Shown: positions 1 to 8,645, counted from the first letter of the stretch. The stretch is DNA of 64,000 nt from Williamsia sp. 1138 (GCF_002095435.2 NZ_MJEJ02000030.1:1-64000); one strand, 5' to 3'. Notes: generated by a model from the letters alone, not told the origin. Made by a program: numbers and translations.

Positions 1-1923
1 TTCTGGGTGTGGGTCTGTGGCGATGGGCTGCCGTTGGTGGTGAGTTGGCGGGCTGGGGCTTTTGGCCCCGGCCTTTCAGGCCGTTCCTGGGGTGAGGTGT
101 CCGCCTCTGATGGCTTTGAAGAGGTTGTGTACGAGGGCGTGAAACGCGAACTCGGCTGTGGCTCTGTCTAATCCACGGCTGGTGAACCGCCGGAACCCGA
201 GGTTGTGTTTGGCGTGTCCGAACGGGGTTTCAGCGATGTGACCGCGTTGGGCATAGAGGGCGTGGCCTTCGGGTGTGGCCAAGCGGTGTCTCATGGCCTC
301 GATGGGGGTGGCCCCAGGCGGTGGAGGTCCTGTGGTGGGCTGCTCGCGGGCGGTTTTGTTGATACGCCGCGCTTTACCGATGGCGATCAACCGGTCCGGC
401 CCTTGACTGGTCAGGTTCTCGTTGGAGAGGTAGCCGGCGTCGGCGAGGAACACTCCAATTCCCGCGGCATCGCCCTCTGGTGCTGAGGTGGGTCGGTGGT
501 TGGCGATGTCGTCGGCGGCGGCCACTGCTTTGTCGAGCATCGCGGCGAACGCGACGACATCGGCGGGGTTGTTGCCGACGCCGGTCGCCAAGAACAGTCC
601 ATCGGAGCTGGTCACGGCCTGGCAGTTGAACCCTTGAATCCAGCCCCCGCCGCGCAGCATCATCAGCCTCGACTCGGGGTCGGTGATGTTGCGTTTGGGA
701 TCGGTCAACGTGCGCGGGTGCGTGGCTGCGGCCCGCCGATCAGCCTCCTTACGTGCAGCGGCGTCACGGGTTCGGGTGCCCTCGGCGGCCTGGCGGGCGA
801 CCCGCTCGGCAGTGGCCCGCTCCAGCGTGTTTCGCGCGCGCACGACGTCGTAGTGGTCGTCGACCGGCACCGGTCGCGGGCCGGGCTGCCCAGGCCGCCA
901 CCGGTCGATCTTGGCCTGTTGGGCAGCGCGTATGCGCTCCAGATTCGCGGTGTGGACCTCGACCCGGATTTCAGTGGGCACCCGGGCTGAACGAGAGCCC
1001 GGTGGGTGCTGTTCACGCCACCGCGCGACCTTCTCGGCGCGGGCCTGGCGGGCCTGCTCGGCCGCCGCCTCCCGCGCCTGAGCACGCTCATCGGCGGCGT
1101 TGTTCTCGGCGGCCTGCTTGGTGTTGTGGTCCTGCAGATCAGCCAGCGCTGCGGCGATCCGCGCAGACCTCGACCGGGGATCGACCAGATCGCCGGGCAC
1201 CTCATCACCGCGATCATCGGCGCCGAACATCTCGTCTTCGGCGGCATCGACATCGGCATGCTCGGATGCGGCGCGGGCCGCTTGCGCGGCCATCGCCGCC
1301 CGCAGACCGTCTTCGGTGCGGTTGGCGCTCATCGAGGCATTCGAGGCGATCTTGACCCCGTCGAGAGCAACGACCCCGATATTGACCATCCCCAGCCGTG
1401 CGCACAACACCAGGACCTGCGCAAACAGGTCTTCAACTGCAGTGGCGCAGTCGGCGCGGAACCTCGAGATCGTCACATGATCAGGTGCATCACCAGCACA
1501 GATGATGCGATAAGCGATATCGCGGTGGCACAGCCGCTCGAGCTGGCGTGAAGAACGTTGCCCGTGGGCCCAGCCCCAGATCAGCAGGGTCAGCAACATG
1601 TCCGGGTCATACCCGGCCCGCCCCACCCCGCCGGTCTTGCGTTGGGCGTGCAACACGCTGGTATCGAGCGAGGCGACGGTCTCGATCACCAACCACACCG
1701 GATCCGAATCGGGCAACCAGTCCCGCATACTCGGCGGCAACAGAAAGTACTGATCACGATCCACTGGACGATAACCCTTGGCCACCAACATATTATCGCC
1801 CATAAACCACCACAAACCGGCTAGACAAGCCGACGCCGAACCGGCAAACTACGTTCAAATTGCAACAGCCCGAGATATCCCTCGGACACTCGATACGGGG
1901 CCGAATGTGGTGAAGCGGGTCGG
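1..1923. mobile_element. IS1182-type insertion sequence, ends not resolved
   Basis: The element must at least contain the transposase gene. The flanks (1–75 and 1816–1923) hold no other gene. I see no clear inverted repeat pair or target duplication, so these limits are outer bounds only. The right end probably lies within about 100 bases upstream of the transposase start, and the left end may be beyond the window. Confidence 0.5.
76..1815 (-). CDS. IS1182-family transposase
   Basis: A 579-residue DDE transposase. The N-terminal part (about residues 10–130, with the stretch GYDPDMLLTLLIWGWAHG) matches the DUF772 helical domain typical of IS1182/IS5-like transposases. The middle is a long Ala/Arg-rich charged linker (residues about 185–370). 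The C-terminal DDE part carries FLADAGYLSNENL and the conserved end region FGHAKHNLGFRRF...RATAEF, which resembles the Y-R-E-K type signature. The frame is intact, so the element may be active. Start choice is uncertain: M1, M5 and M9 are all possible. The left end probably lies outside or at the edge of the window; I could not pair terminal inverted repeats with confidence. It sits just downstream of the L,D-transpeptidase gene. Confidence 0.9.
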   Translation of the reverse strand: MWWFMGDNMLVAKGYRPVDRDQYFLLPPSMRDWLPDSDPVWLVIETVASLDTSVLHAQRKTGGVGRAGYDPDMLLTLLIWGWAHGQRSSRQLERLCHRDIAYRIICAGDAPDHVTISRFRADCATAVEDLFAQVLVLCARLGMVNIGVVALDGVKIASNASMSANRTEDGLRAAMAAQAARAASEHADVDAAEDEMFGADDRGDEVPGDLVDPRSRSARIAAALADLQDHNTKQAAENNAADERAQAREAAAEQARQARAEKVARWREQHPPGSRSARVPTEIRVEVHTANLERIRAAQQAKIDRWRPGQPGPRPVPVDDHYDVVRARNTLERATAERVARQAAEGTRTRDAAARKEADRRAAATHPRTLTDPKRNITDPESRLMMLRGGGWIQGFNCQAVTSSDGLFLATGVGNNPADVVAFAAMLDKAVAAADDIANHRPTSAPEGDAAGIGVFLADAGYLSNENLTSQGPDRLIAIGKARRINKTAREQPTTGPPPPGATPIEAMRHRLATPEGHALYAQRGHIAETPFGHAKHNLGFRRFTSRGLDRATAEFAFHALVHNLFKAIRGGHLTPGTA

Positions 1924-3237
1924 TCAGCCGACCGGAGTCTGCCGAGAACCCGAGTTCTGCGGTGTCGTCGGGATACCCGAGACATCCGGAGCGTCCTTCG
2001 GTGTCGCCGGAGCCGACTTCACCTCAGGCTCGCCGGCAAGCGCCGACATCGACTTCCAGGTCTCCCAGTCGTAGATCCAGTCATAGATGTCGCCGTCGGC
2101 CTCCGACAGCGGGATGCGAGTGTTGGTGACCTCCACCGGATCGCCGTACATCGCGGTCCCGAAGTACTGCTCGGCATTCTCCAGGGAGAGGTTGATGCAG
2201 CCGTTGGTGACGTTCGACGAGCCCTGGACGCCAACGGTGTCCGGGTTGGCGTGGATGAACTCGCCGTTGTTGGAGATACGCACGGCGTAGCGCTCGCGGA
2301 CGTTGAAGTAGCCGGCCGCGGGATTGCTCATGTAGAAATCTTCGTGCTTCTCGCTGACGACATGGATGCCCGACCGCGTGACGTTGCGGTCGAGGTCGCC
2401 CTCGCCGTAGCTGCACGGCAGGGTCATCAGCGTGTTGCCGTCGTTCTGCACCACGATCTGGTGGGAGTCGGCGTCCGCGAGCACGACCTGATTGCGGCCG
2501 ATCACGAAGTCGCTGGTGACGTCGGCCTCTCCGTAGTATCCGTCGCCGTGGTCGAGGCCGTACAGCTTCGCGACCATCGAGACCTTGGTGCCCGGCTGGT
2601 AGTACTCCTTGGTTCGCCAGTGGACGCGCGATCCGCCGTCTTCCCCGAGCCATGCCCAGCTGCCCTCGGTCTCGGGCGTCGTGGTGACCTTGAGGGCCTG
2701 CTCCACGGCCTTCTTGTCATTGACGACTTCGTCGAACGTCAGGATGAGCGGCGTCGCGACACCGACTTCCTGGCCATCGGCGAGATTGACCACGAGCCCG
2801 ATCTGGTTCTCCGGGGTCACGGTGGCGAAGGTGCCCGCGAGCGGGACCGCACGACGATCGTTTCCCATCGCAGAACCCGACCAGGTGTACTGACCGCCGT
2901 AGCCGAGCGGCTCGGTGACGGTGAAGGTCTTGCGGTCCTCCGACATCGCGCCCGTCACGACGCGGCCGTTGGCATTCGTCAATTGCACGTCCGGATTCAG
3001 CACGCCGTCGGTGACCTTGACCGACACCTCGACTATCGGCGAGGCATCGGTGGTGTCGAGCGGCGGGCTGTAGGTCACGGTGGCATCAGGATCCGACGGT
3101 GCCTTGCTCGCGTCGGCCGCGTCACCGGACTTGTTGTCGCTGCTGCAGGCCGCTGCGGTCACTCCGGCCGCGCCGACGGCGAGAGCCGTGAGGGCCGATC
3201 GCCTGGACAGCACAAGGCGGTCACGGTATTCACTCAT
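1924..3237 (-). CDS. L,D-transpeptidase lipoprotein, LdtMt5/LprQ-like
   Basis: Predicted cell-wall enzyme forming 3-3 peptidoglycan cross-links outside the membrane. Starting at the internal ATG (437 residues) gives a signal with twin arginines (SRRSALTAL) followed by a lipobox ending AAAC, so it is probably a Tat- or Sec-exported lipoprotein. Ig-like domains occupy roughly residues 45–250. The YkuD catalytic domain follows, with HANPDTVGVQGSSNVTNGC holding the catalytic Cys. The usual [S/T]HGC reads TNGC here, so the His is replaced by Asn. A Pro/Thr-rich tail ends the protein. Neighbouring murB and the synteny recalled for Rv0483 support the LdtMt5 branch. Confidence 0.88.
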   Translation of the reverse strand: MSEYRDRLVLSRRSALTALAVGAAGVTAAACSSDNKSGDAADASKAPSDPDATVTYSPPLDTTDASPIVEVSVKVTDGVLNPDVQLTNANGRVVTGAMSEDRKTFTVTEPLGYGGQYTWSGSAMGNDRRAVPLAGTFATVTPENQIGLVVNLADGQEVGVATPLILTFDEVVNDKKAVEQALKVTTTPETEGSWAWLGEDGGSRVHWRTKEYYQPGTKVSMVAKLYGLDHGDGYYGEADVTSDFVIGRNQVVLADADSHQIVVQNDGNTLMTLPCSYGEGDLDRNVTRSGIHVVSEKHEDFYMSNPAAGYFNVRERYAVRISNNGEFIHANPDTVGVQGSSNVTNGCINLSLENAEQYFGTAMYGDPVEVTNTRIPLSEADGDIYDWIYDWETWKSMSALAGEPEVKSAPATPKDAPDVSGIPTTPQNSGSRQTPVG

Positions 3238-3315
3238 GCACGAAACATTACCTGTAGCTCGGGGGTCCAATCCTCCACGAAGCCCGCCACAGGGCCCACC
3301 ACCAGCGCAGCAGCG

Positions 3316-4371
3316 TCAGAGGGTGCATCCCACCAGCACAGGTTCGGGTTCCAGCCACAACCCGAACCGTTCGTGAACTCCGTCACGAACCCGCTTCGCG
3401 AGCTCGACGATGTCCTCCGCACGAGCCTCGCCCCTGTTCGTGATCGCCAGCGAATGCTTGGTCGACAGGCGCGCCGGTGCACCGGAGTCCGGAAATCCCC
3501 TGGCGAAACCGGCGCGCTCGATCAGCCAGCCTGCCGACAATTTGACGCCCAGATCGGCCGGGAACTGTGGGACCGTCGCCTCTGCTCCGAGCTCCTCGAC
3601 GATCCTGGTCAACACGGTCGGGAGATGCTCTTGGGGCACAATCGGATTGGTGAAGAAGGAGCCGACGCTCCACGTGTCGTGGTCGTCGGCGTCCAGCACC
3701 ATGCCCTTGCCCGAACGCAGCGCGAGCACCGCCGCGCGGACGTCTGCCGCCGGCGCCCGCTCCCCCTCGGCCACGTCCAGCGCCCCGGCCAGTTCGCGGT
3801 ATCTGATCGGTTCGCTCAGACCGTCCTCGTGCAGCCGGAACGACACCCGTACCACCAGTTCGTCGTTGCGACGTTTGAGCCGGCTCGTGCGATAACCGAG
3901 TTCGAGGTCGCCGGCGTCCACCCAGTTCAGGCCACCCGAACGGCGATCGAGGATCTGCACCGACCGCAACAACGACCCGACCTCGACGCCGTACGCCCCG
4001 ACATTCTGCACCGGGGTCGCGCCCGCCGCGCCCGGGATCCCGGACAGGCACTCGAGGCCACCGAATCCCCGCTCGATGCTCTCGGCGACCAGATCGTCCC
4101 AGTTCACGCCGGCCCCGGCGGTCACGTGGTCCGATCGCCAATCGGTCTCGGTGTTCGCGATCTGCACTACGGTGCCGTCGAACCCGTCGTCGCTGATCAC
4201 CAGGTTCGATCCCCCACCGACCAGCAGCACCGGGGTCCCTGCCGCGTCCAGATCAGCCACGGTCTCGATCAGCGAGTCGGCGTCGGTGCAGCGGATGAAG
4301 TTCTTCGCGGGACCACCGACCCGCAAGGTGGTGATCTGCGACAGCGGCAGCGAGTTGTCATGTATGACCAC
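3316..4371 (-). CDS. murB: UDP-N-acetylenolpyruvoylglucosamine reductase MurB
   Basis: FAD enzyme that reduces UDP-GlcNAc-enolpyruvate to UDP-MurNAc with NADPH in cytoplasmic peptidoglycan synthesis. The FAD-binding region carries LVGGGSNLVISDDGFDG, followed by GLECLSGIPGAAGATPVQN and GAYGVEV. SVGSFFTNPIV contains the Ser expected to protonate the intermediate, and a Glu lies near the C terminus in the WLEPEPVLVG end. The frame is open to an ATG at 4404, but this would overlap the divergent DUF2505 gene. A GTG at 4371 leaves a 22-base divergent spacer and a normal N terminus (about 351 residues). It is transcribed toward the L,D-transpeptidase gene, so two peptidoglycan genes are probably expressed together. 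Confidence 0.95.
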   Translation of the reverse strand: MVIHDNSLPLSQITTLRVGGPAKNFIRCTDADSLIETVADLDAAGTPVLLVGGGSNLVISDDGFDGTVVQIANTETDWRSDHVTAGAGVNWDDLVAESIERGFGGLECLSGIPGAAGATPVQNVGAYGVEVGSLLRSVQILDRRSGGLNWVDAGDLELGYRTSRLKRRNDELVVRVSFRLHEDGLSEPIRYRELAGALDVAEGERAPAADVRAAVLALRSGKGMVLDADDHDTWSVGSFFTNPIVPQEHLPTVLTRIVEELGAEATVPQFPADLGVKLSAGWLIERAGFARGFPDSGAPARLSTKHSLAITNRGEARAEDIVELAKRVRDGVHERFGLWLEPEPVLVGCTL

Positions 4372-4393
4372 CCCGCAACGGTAGCCTGCATTC

Positions 4394-4894
4394 ATGGCGA
4401 CCAAGCTTCGGCATTCCCTCGACTTTTCCTGTCCCCCGGCTCAGTTCACCGCGGCGATCACCTCGGAGCAGTATTGGCACGATCTGGTCGCCAATGTCGC
4501 GGCCGATGTATCCGAACTCGAGTCGTTCACCGCGACCGACGACGAGGTCCGGATCGTCCTGCAGCAGCGCGTCCCCGAGAAGAATCTCCCATCGGTCGTC
4601 ACCAAGATTCGCAAGGGTGACCTCGAGATCGCGCGCACGGTGGTGTGGTCTGTGACCGGAGGCGAGGTCAGCAACGGCACCTTTTCCGCGGTCGTCACCG
4701 GCGCCCCCGCCAAGGTCAACGGCATTCAGACCCTCGTTGCCACCGCCACCGGGGCGCAGGTGATCTTCGACGGATCGGTCGAGGTGTCGATTCCCTTCGT
4801 CGGCGGAAAGATCGAGAAGCAGATCGCGAAAGAGGTGCAGGCGCTGATCGACGCCGAGCGCGACTACACGATCACCTGGATCGGACAGCAGTGA
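4394..4894 (+). CDS. DUF2505 domain protein (first copy)
   Basis: A 166-residue protein of the actinobacterial DUF2505 family, which has an SRPBCC/START-like fold that may bind hydrophobic ligands; no reaction is known. The opening ATKLRHSLDFSCPPAQFTAAI and the end FVGGKIEKQIAKEVQALIDAE are typical. No signal peptide or membrane segment is seen, so it is probably cytoplasmic. It diverges from murB, and the equivalent M. tuberculosis gene (Rv0481c, from memory) has the same position. A second family member follows 54 bases downstream in the same direction. Confidence 0.85.
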   Translation: MATKLRHSLDFSCPPAQFTAAITSEQYWHDLVANVAADVSELESFTATDDEVRIVLQQRVPEKNLPSVVTKIRKGDLEIARTVVWSVTGGEVSNGTFSAVVTGAPAKVNGIQTLVATATGAQVIFDGSVEVSIPFVGGKIEKQIAKEVQALIDAERDYTITWIGQQ

Positions 4895-4948
4895 GCAGAC
4901 ACCAGGTGCCTCCGGAGTGAGCGTTCCTGGCACGTTAGGCTTTGCCCC

Positions 4949-5458
4949 ATGGCACGCCGTCTGTCCTACTCAGCCCGTTACCACCATCCCGCCGAGAAGG
5001 TCTATCGAGCACTCTCGATGCGGGAGTTCTGGGACGCGCAGATGGAAGAGTTCCGGAAGCTGACGCCGCAATCCGAGATCGAGACCTACACGGTGGACGC
5101 CAACGGCATCGACGTGGTCCTCAAGCAGGTGCTGCCACGCACCGAGCTGCCGGCGATCGCGCAGACGGTGATGTCGAAGGACATGATCATCACCCGCAAC
5201 GAAGCGCTGGGCCCGTTCGATCCGGAGAACACCAAGGGCACGTACACCGCGTCGATCCCGGCGGGTCCCGGCAGTCTGACCGGGACGCAGGAACTCTTCC
5301 CCACCGACACGGGTTGCACCATCCGGCGCACCACCGAGGTCAAGGTCTTCATCCCGTTCATCAACGGCAAGCTCGAGCAGATGATGCTGGTGAACCTGGT
5401 CGACCTGTTCCGCGGTGAGGCGGAGTTCACCTCAGGGTGGATCGACGCCAACCTCTGA
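4949..5458 (+). CDS. DUF2505 domain protein (second copy)
   Basis: A 169-residue paralogue of the preceding gene: ARRLSYSARYHHPAEKVYRALSMREFWDAQ aligns with the opening of the first copy, and VFIPFINGKLEQMMLVNLVDLF with its end. Only moderate identity is visible, so the duplication is old. Function is unknown; the family is SRPBCC-like. The following methyltransferase frame overlaps its last 44 bases, which suggests co-transcription. Confidence 0.87.
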   Translation: MARRLSYSARYHHPAEKVYRALSMREFWDAQMEEFRKLTPQSEIETYTVDANGIDVVLKQVLPRTELPAIAQTVMSKDMIITRNEALGPFDPENTKGTYTASIPAGPGSLTGTQELFPTDTGCTIRRTTEVKVFIPFINGKLEQMMLVNLVDLFRGEAEFTSGWIDANL

Positions 5459-6254
5459 CGGGCCTGTCCGCTCGCGCGCGGCCGGCCGTCCCGACGGCAC
5501 GATCACGCGCGGCACCACGGGTATCAACCGACTTCGGCGGATAGACCGCTGGATCACCCACCACAGCGAGATCGTGGCGGTGCTGTCCGCCGCCGCGACG
5601 CCGCTGGCCGTCGACCTCGGATACGGCGCCCGTCCCGACACCGCCATCGAATTGGCAGCCCGGTTGCGGGCCAAGGTGCCCGCCGTCCAGTTGGTCGGCC
5701 TCGAGATCGACCCTGCGCGTGTGGTGCCTGCGCAGGCAGGAGTCCGGTTCGCGGTGGGGGGCTTCGAGCTGGCGGGACTGCGACCCCACCTCGTCCGGGC
5801 GTTCAACGTGTTGCGGCAGTACGACGAATCCCAGGTGCCGGCCGCCTGGTCGCGGATGCAACGGCACCTGGCGCCCGGCGGCTTCATCGTCGAGGGCACC
5901 TGCGACGAACTCGGCCGTCGCTGCTGCTGGATCCTGCTCGACGAACACCGTCCGCTGACGTTCACGCTCGCCTGGGATCCGCTGCACAGCCGGCGGCCGT
6001 CGGATCTGGCCGAACGCCTGCCGAAAGCGCTGATCCATCGCAATGTCCCCGGCGAGCCCGTCCACCAGTTGATCCGCACCCTGGACCGCTGCTGGGACGT
6101 CGCGGCCCCGTTGGCGCCCTTCGGTCCGCGCCAGCGATGGCTCCGCACGCTGGAGTTGTTGCCCGACAACGGCATCTACCCGATACCCGACAGGCGCCGA
6201 CACCGCGACAATGTCCTGACCGTCCCGTGGGAACAGGTCGCCCCGACCTCGTGA
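5415..6254 (+). CDS. class I SAM-dependent methyltransferase-like protein
   Basis: A 279-residue protein with a Rossmann-type motif I (LAVDLGYGARPDTAIELA) and an acidic strand end (LVGLEIDPARV), as in class I methyltransferases. The later region MQRHLAPGGFIVEGTCDELGRRC resembles motif III/IV. The substrate is unknown. The only upstream start before the conserved GINRLRRIDRWI segment is a GTG inside the DUF2505 gene, giving a 44-base overlap, which I accept for lack of a better start. Its stop is followed within 10 bases by the 21-bp repeat array. Confidence 0.7.
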   Translation: MRRSSPQGGSTPTSDGPVRSRAAGRPDGTITRGTTGINRLRRIDRWITHHSEIVAVLSAAATPLAVDLGYGARPDTAIELAARLRAKVPAVQLVGLEIDPARVVPAQAGVRFAVGGFELAGLRPHLVRAFNVLRQYDESQVPAAWSRMQRHLAPGGFIVEGTCDELGRRCCWILLDEHRPLTFTLAWDPLHSRRPSDLAERLPKALIHRNVPGEPVHQLIRTLDRCWDVAAPLAPFGPRQRWLRTLELLPDNGIYPIPDRRRHRDNVLTVPWEQVAPTS

Positions 6255-6262
6255 CCCCCGCC

Positions 6263-6367
6263 GAGCGGGCCCTTTTAGACATCGACCGTGCCGTTCCAGA
6301 CATCGAGCGGGCCGTTCCAGACATCGAGCGGGCCCTTTTAGACATCGACCGGGCCGGCCACGTTGAC
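6263..6367. repeat. 21-bp direct repeats, array A
   Basis: Five contiguous 21-base units: 6263–6283, 6284–6304, 6305–6325, 6326–6346 and a diverged fifth at 6347–6367. Units 1 and 4 are identical. There are no spacers. The array is the reverse complement, at about 70% identity, of array B that follows. Confidence 0.9.
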
Positions 6368-6379
6368 GACGGCCCAGTC

Positions 6380-6484
6380 GGCGTCGTTAAAGGCACGATC
6401 GGCGTCGTTAAAGGCACGATCGGCGTCGGTAAGAGCCCGCTCGGCGTCGGTAAGGGCACGATCGGCGTCGGGAAAGGCACGATG
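6380..6484. repeat. 21-bp direct repeats, array B (inverted relative to A)
   Basis: Five contiguous 21-base units at 6380–6400, 6401–6421, 6422–6442, 6443–6463 and 6464–6484, preceded by a partial unit at 6368–6379. Units 1 and 2 are identical. Reverse-complemented unit A1 matches unit B3 at 15 of 21 positions, so arrays A and B could fold into one long imperfect hairpin. It ends 20 bases before the nitrilase start codon and so forms that gene's leader. Confidence 0.9.
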
Positions 6485-6504
6485 AACGGTCGTAGGGTGG
6501 TGGC

Positions 6505-7335
6505 ATGCGCATCGCCTTGGCCCAGATCTCCAGCGGCACCGACCCCGACGAGAACAGTGCGCTGGTTGCCGAACAGACCTCTGCTGCGGCCGCATTGGGT
6601 GCCGAACTGGTGATTTTTCCCGAGGCGACCATGTGCCGCTTCGGGGTGAAGCTCGGGCCGATCGCACAGCCGCTCGATGGAGCGTGGGCACAGGCGGTCG
6701 GTCAGATCGCCGCCGACAACGCGGTGTCCGTGGTCGCGGGGATGTTCACCCCCGGCGACGGCGGACGGGTGCGGAACACCCTCGTGATCGCAGGCCCCCA
6801 CGGGGCGATCTCCGGTTACGACAAGATCCACCTCTACGACGCGTTCGGGTTCGAGGAGTCTCGCACCGTGCAGGCGGGCGACCGGGCGCACTCCTTCCGG
6901 GTCGGTGACGTCACGGTCGGTGCCGCCACCTGCTACGACATCCGATTTCCGATGCTGTTCACGGCGCTTGCCGATGGCGGTGCCACCCTCGTCGTGGTCC
7001 CGGCATCGTGGGGCAGCGGTCCGGGCAAGCTCGAGCAGTGGCGGACGCTCGCGGCCGCACGGGCCCTCGACAGCGGGTGCTTTGTCGCAGCGGTCGGGCA
7101 AGCCGTCCCGGGCGACCCCGAGGTCGCGGGGTCTGCCGCGCCCACCGGTATCGGACATTCCATCCTGGCCGGCCCGTTCGGCACGGTGCACACAGAGTTG
7201 GGCGACCACCCAGAGCTCGCGGTTCTCGACCTCGACTTCGGTGAGGTCGAGCGCGCCCGGGCCTCTATCGCGGTGTTGTCCAACAGGCGGGACGTGAATT
7301 CCGCGGCCATGACCTGCGCCGACTCCGATACTTAG
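6505..7335 (+). CDS. carbon–nitrogen hydrolase (nitrilase superfamily)
   Basis: A 276-residue cytoplasmic amidase/nitrilase-fold hydrolase. The Glu-Lys-Cys triad is visible: Glu in VIFPEATM, Lys in GYDKIHLYD and Cys in ATCYDIRFPML. Length and motifs fit the omega-amidase/Nit1-like branch, which repairs deaminated glutathione or hydrolyses omega-amides; the exact substrate cannot be read from sequence. The M. tuberculosis equivalent by position would be Rv0480c. Its 5' leader is the unusual 21-bp repeat array, which could affect translation. Confidence 0.9.
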   Translation: MRIALAQISSGTDPDENSALVAEQTSAAAALGAELVIFPEATMCRFGVKLGPIAQPLDGAWAQAVGQIAADNAVSVVAGMFTPGDGGRVRNTLVIAGPHGAISGYDKIHLYDAFGFEESRTVQAGDRAHSFRVGDVTVGAATCYDIRFPMLFTALADGGATLVVVPASWGSGPGKLEQWRTLAAARALDSGCFVAAVGQAVPGDPEVAGSAAPTGIGHSILAGPFGTVHTELGDHPELAVLDLDFGEVERARASIAVLSNRRDVNSAAMTCADSDT

Positions 7336-7378
7336 CCAACTCTTACCATCTGCGACGTCCTACCGGGCATCATCGACG

Positions 7379-8566
7379 GTGATGAATAACCGCGAAGATG
7401 CCGAATCCAACCCGGCCGGGGGGCCGCCTGAACCAACTGCCGGTCCCGCCGAGGGCTCCGATCTGACCAAGCCGGCAGCTCCTGCCGACCCACCCCCTCC
7501 GGATGCGCCGGTTCCCGGGATACCCGAGAATCAGGCGAATGACCCCAGTCCAGCCACGGACCAGTTCGCACCGGTCCCACCCGGCTCGGTGCCTCAGGCC
7601 TACACGCAGGAGCGCCACGACACCGCGCAACTCGACGTGCCCCCTGACGAGGTCCACAGGGATGGCTTTGCGCCCTACTCGGGTCCCCCGTCTGACGGGC
7701 CACCGCCCGGCGGTGGCGGCCCTGACGGCGGCGGAGTCTCGCCGCAGCGCCCGAAACGGCGGAAGGGCTTGATCGCCGGAGTGGTCGCGCTCAGCATCGT
7801 GCTGCTGCTGGTGATCTCGGGCGTCGGCAGCGAGTTGTATCTGCGCAGCAAGGCGAAGGACTGCATGGAGCAGTCGTTCGGCGAGCTCACCGGTGCCTCG
7901 ACCTCGGTGTCGCTCAGCAAACAGCCCATGCTGTTCCAGTGGGTGTCCGGCAAGATCCCCTATGTCCAGGTCGACACCAGCGACGAGGGTGATTCGGACA
8001 TGAAGCTGCACGCCAGGGGTGACGACATCACCACCGGCGACAACACCACGACCATCGGTGGGCTCAAAGGCGAGGGCTACGTCCCGTTCGGCCGGATCAT
8101 GGAGCTGAGCCAGCAGGACACCACCGCACAGCCGACCACACCCACTCCGGATCAGGGTGGCGGACTCACCGGACTCCTCGGTTCGATGGGTGGCGGGATG
8201 ACCGTCGAGTCGGTCACCGGGAATGCCGCGGCCGGCACGGTCACCCTCAAGGCCAGCTTCTCGTTGCTCGGTATCCCCATCCCGGCCGAGACCGAACTCA
8301 AGCCGGTCACGCAGAACGGCAAGCTGACGTTCGAGGTGGTCAAAGCCAGCGCACTGACGCTCGGAATCCCCAACTCGTGGGCCCAGACCCTGGTCGACCA
8401 GGTCAGCGCCGGGATGTTCCCGCCGCTGTTCGACGACGTCAGCTTCGACAGGCTGAGCGTCTCCGACAAGGGTGTCGAGTTCGCGTTCTCCGGCAACGAC
8501 ATTGCGTTGACCCAGGAGAATGTCGGCGCCTCGGATTCGAACGCCGAGACCTGCAGCGTCGTCTGA
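7379..8566 (+). CDS. DUF2993 (LmeA-like) membrane-anchored protein
   Basis: A 395-residue protein. The first 120 residues are disordered and Pro/Gly-rich. One transmembrane helix (GLIAGVVALSIVLLLVISGV) is preceded by a basic stretch (RPKRRKG). An extracytoplasmic domain follows from SELYLRSKAKDCMEQSFGEL, matching DUF2993, the family of the phospholipid-binding LmeA protein of mycobacteria. A Thr/Pro and Gly-rich linker (about residues 245–270) splits the domain. It probably binds lipid in the cell envelope. It converges with purU; a strong hairpin lies just beyond the stop. Confidence 0.82.
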   Translation: MMNNREDAESNPAGGPPEPTAGPAEGSDLTKPAAPADPPPPDAPVPGIPENQANDPSPATDQFAPVPPGSVPQAYTQERHDTAQLDVPPDEVHRDGFAPYSGPPSDGPPPGGGGPDGGGVSPQRPKRRKGLIAGVVALSIVLLLVISGVGSELYLRSKAKDCMEQSFGELTGASTSVSLSKQPMLFQWVSGKIPYVQVDTSDEGDSDMKLHARGDDITTGDNTTTIGGLKGEGYVPFGRIMELSQQDTTAQPTTPTPDQGGGLTGLLGSMGGGMTVESVTGNAAAGTVTLKASFSLLGIPIPAETELKPVTQNGKLTFEVVKASALTLGIPNSWAQTLVDQVSAGMFPPLFDDVSFDRLSVSDKGVEFAFSGNDIALTQENVGASDSNAETCSVV

Positions 8567-8588
8567 CCGCACTGCTCCACCCGTTTTT

Positions 8589-8645
8589 GCACCGCCCACC
8601 CGCTATTGCGGGTGGGCGGTGCGAATTCGGGTGGGCGGGTGATTC
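8589..8645. terminator. R1-family hairpin between convergent genes
   Basis: A perfect 15-bp stem (8589–8603 with 8608–8622) and a 4-base loop lie between the DUF2993 gene and purU, which converge. A third, tandem copy of the right arm (GGGTGGGCGGG, 8628–8638) follows, so the left arm could pair with either right arm. The same arrangement occurs at 19939 and 55508. Confidence 0.85.

Noticed and set aside
205-1551. Several plus-strand frames within the transposase gene
   Set aside because: Complementary-strand shadows of the transposase, with no recognisable domains.
2251-4620. Plus-strand open frame of 789 codons
   Set aside because: Antisense to the L,D-transpeptidase and MurB genes, which have clear family motifs; a high-GC shadow.
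6263-6484. CRISPR-like array
   Set aside because: The 21-base units are contiguous with no unique spacers, and the second half is inverted; no cas gene is present.
6338-6691. Minus-strand open frame with heptapeptide repeats (ADRALTD type)
   Set aside because: It overlaps the nitrilase start and only reflects translation of the 21-bp repeat; no ribosome site or homologous domain.
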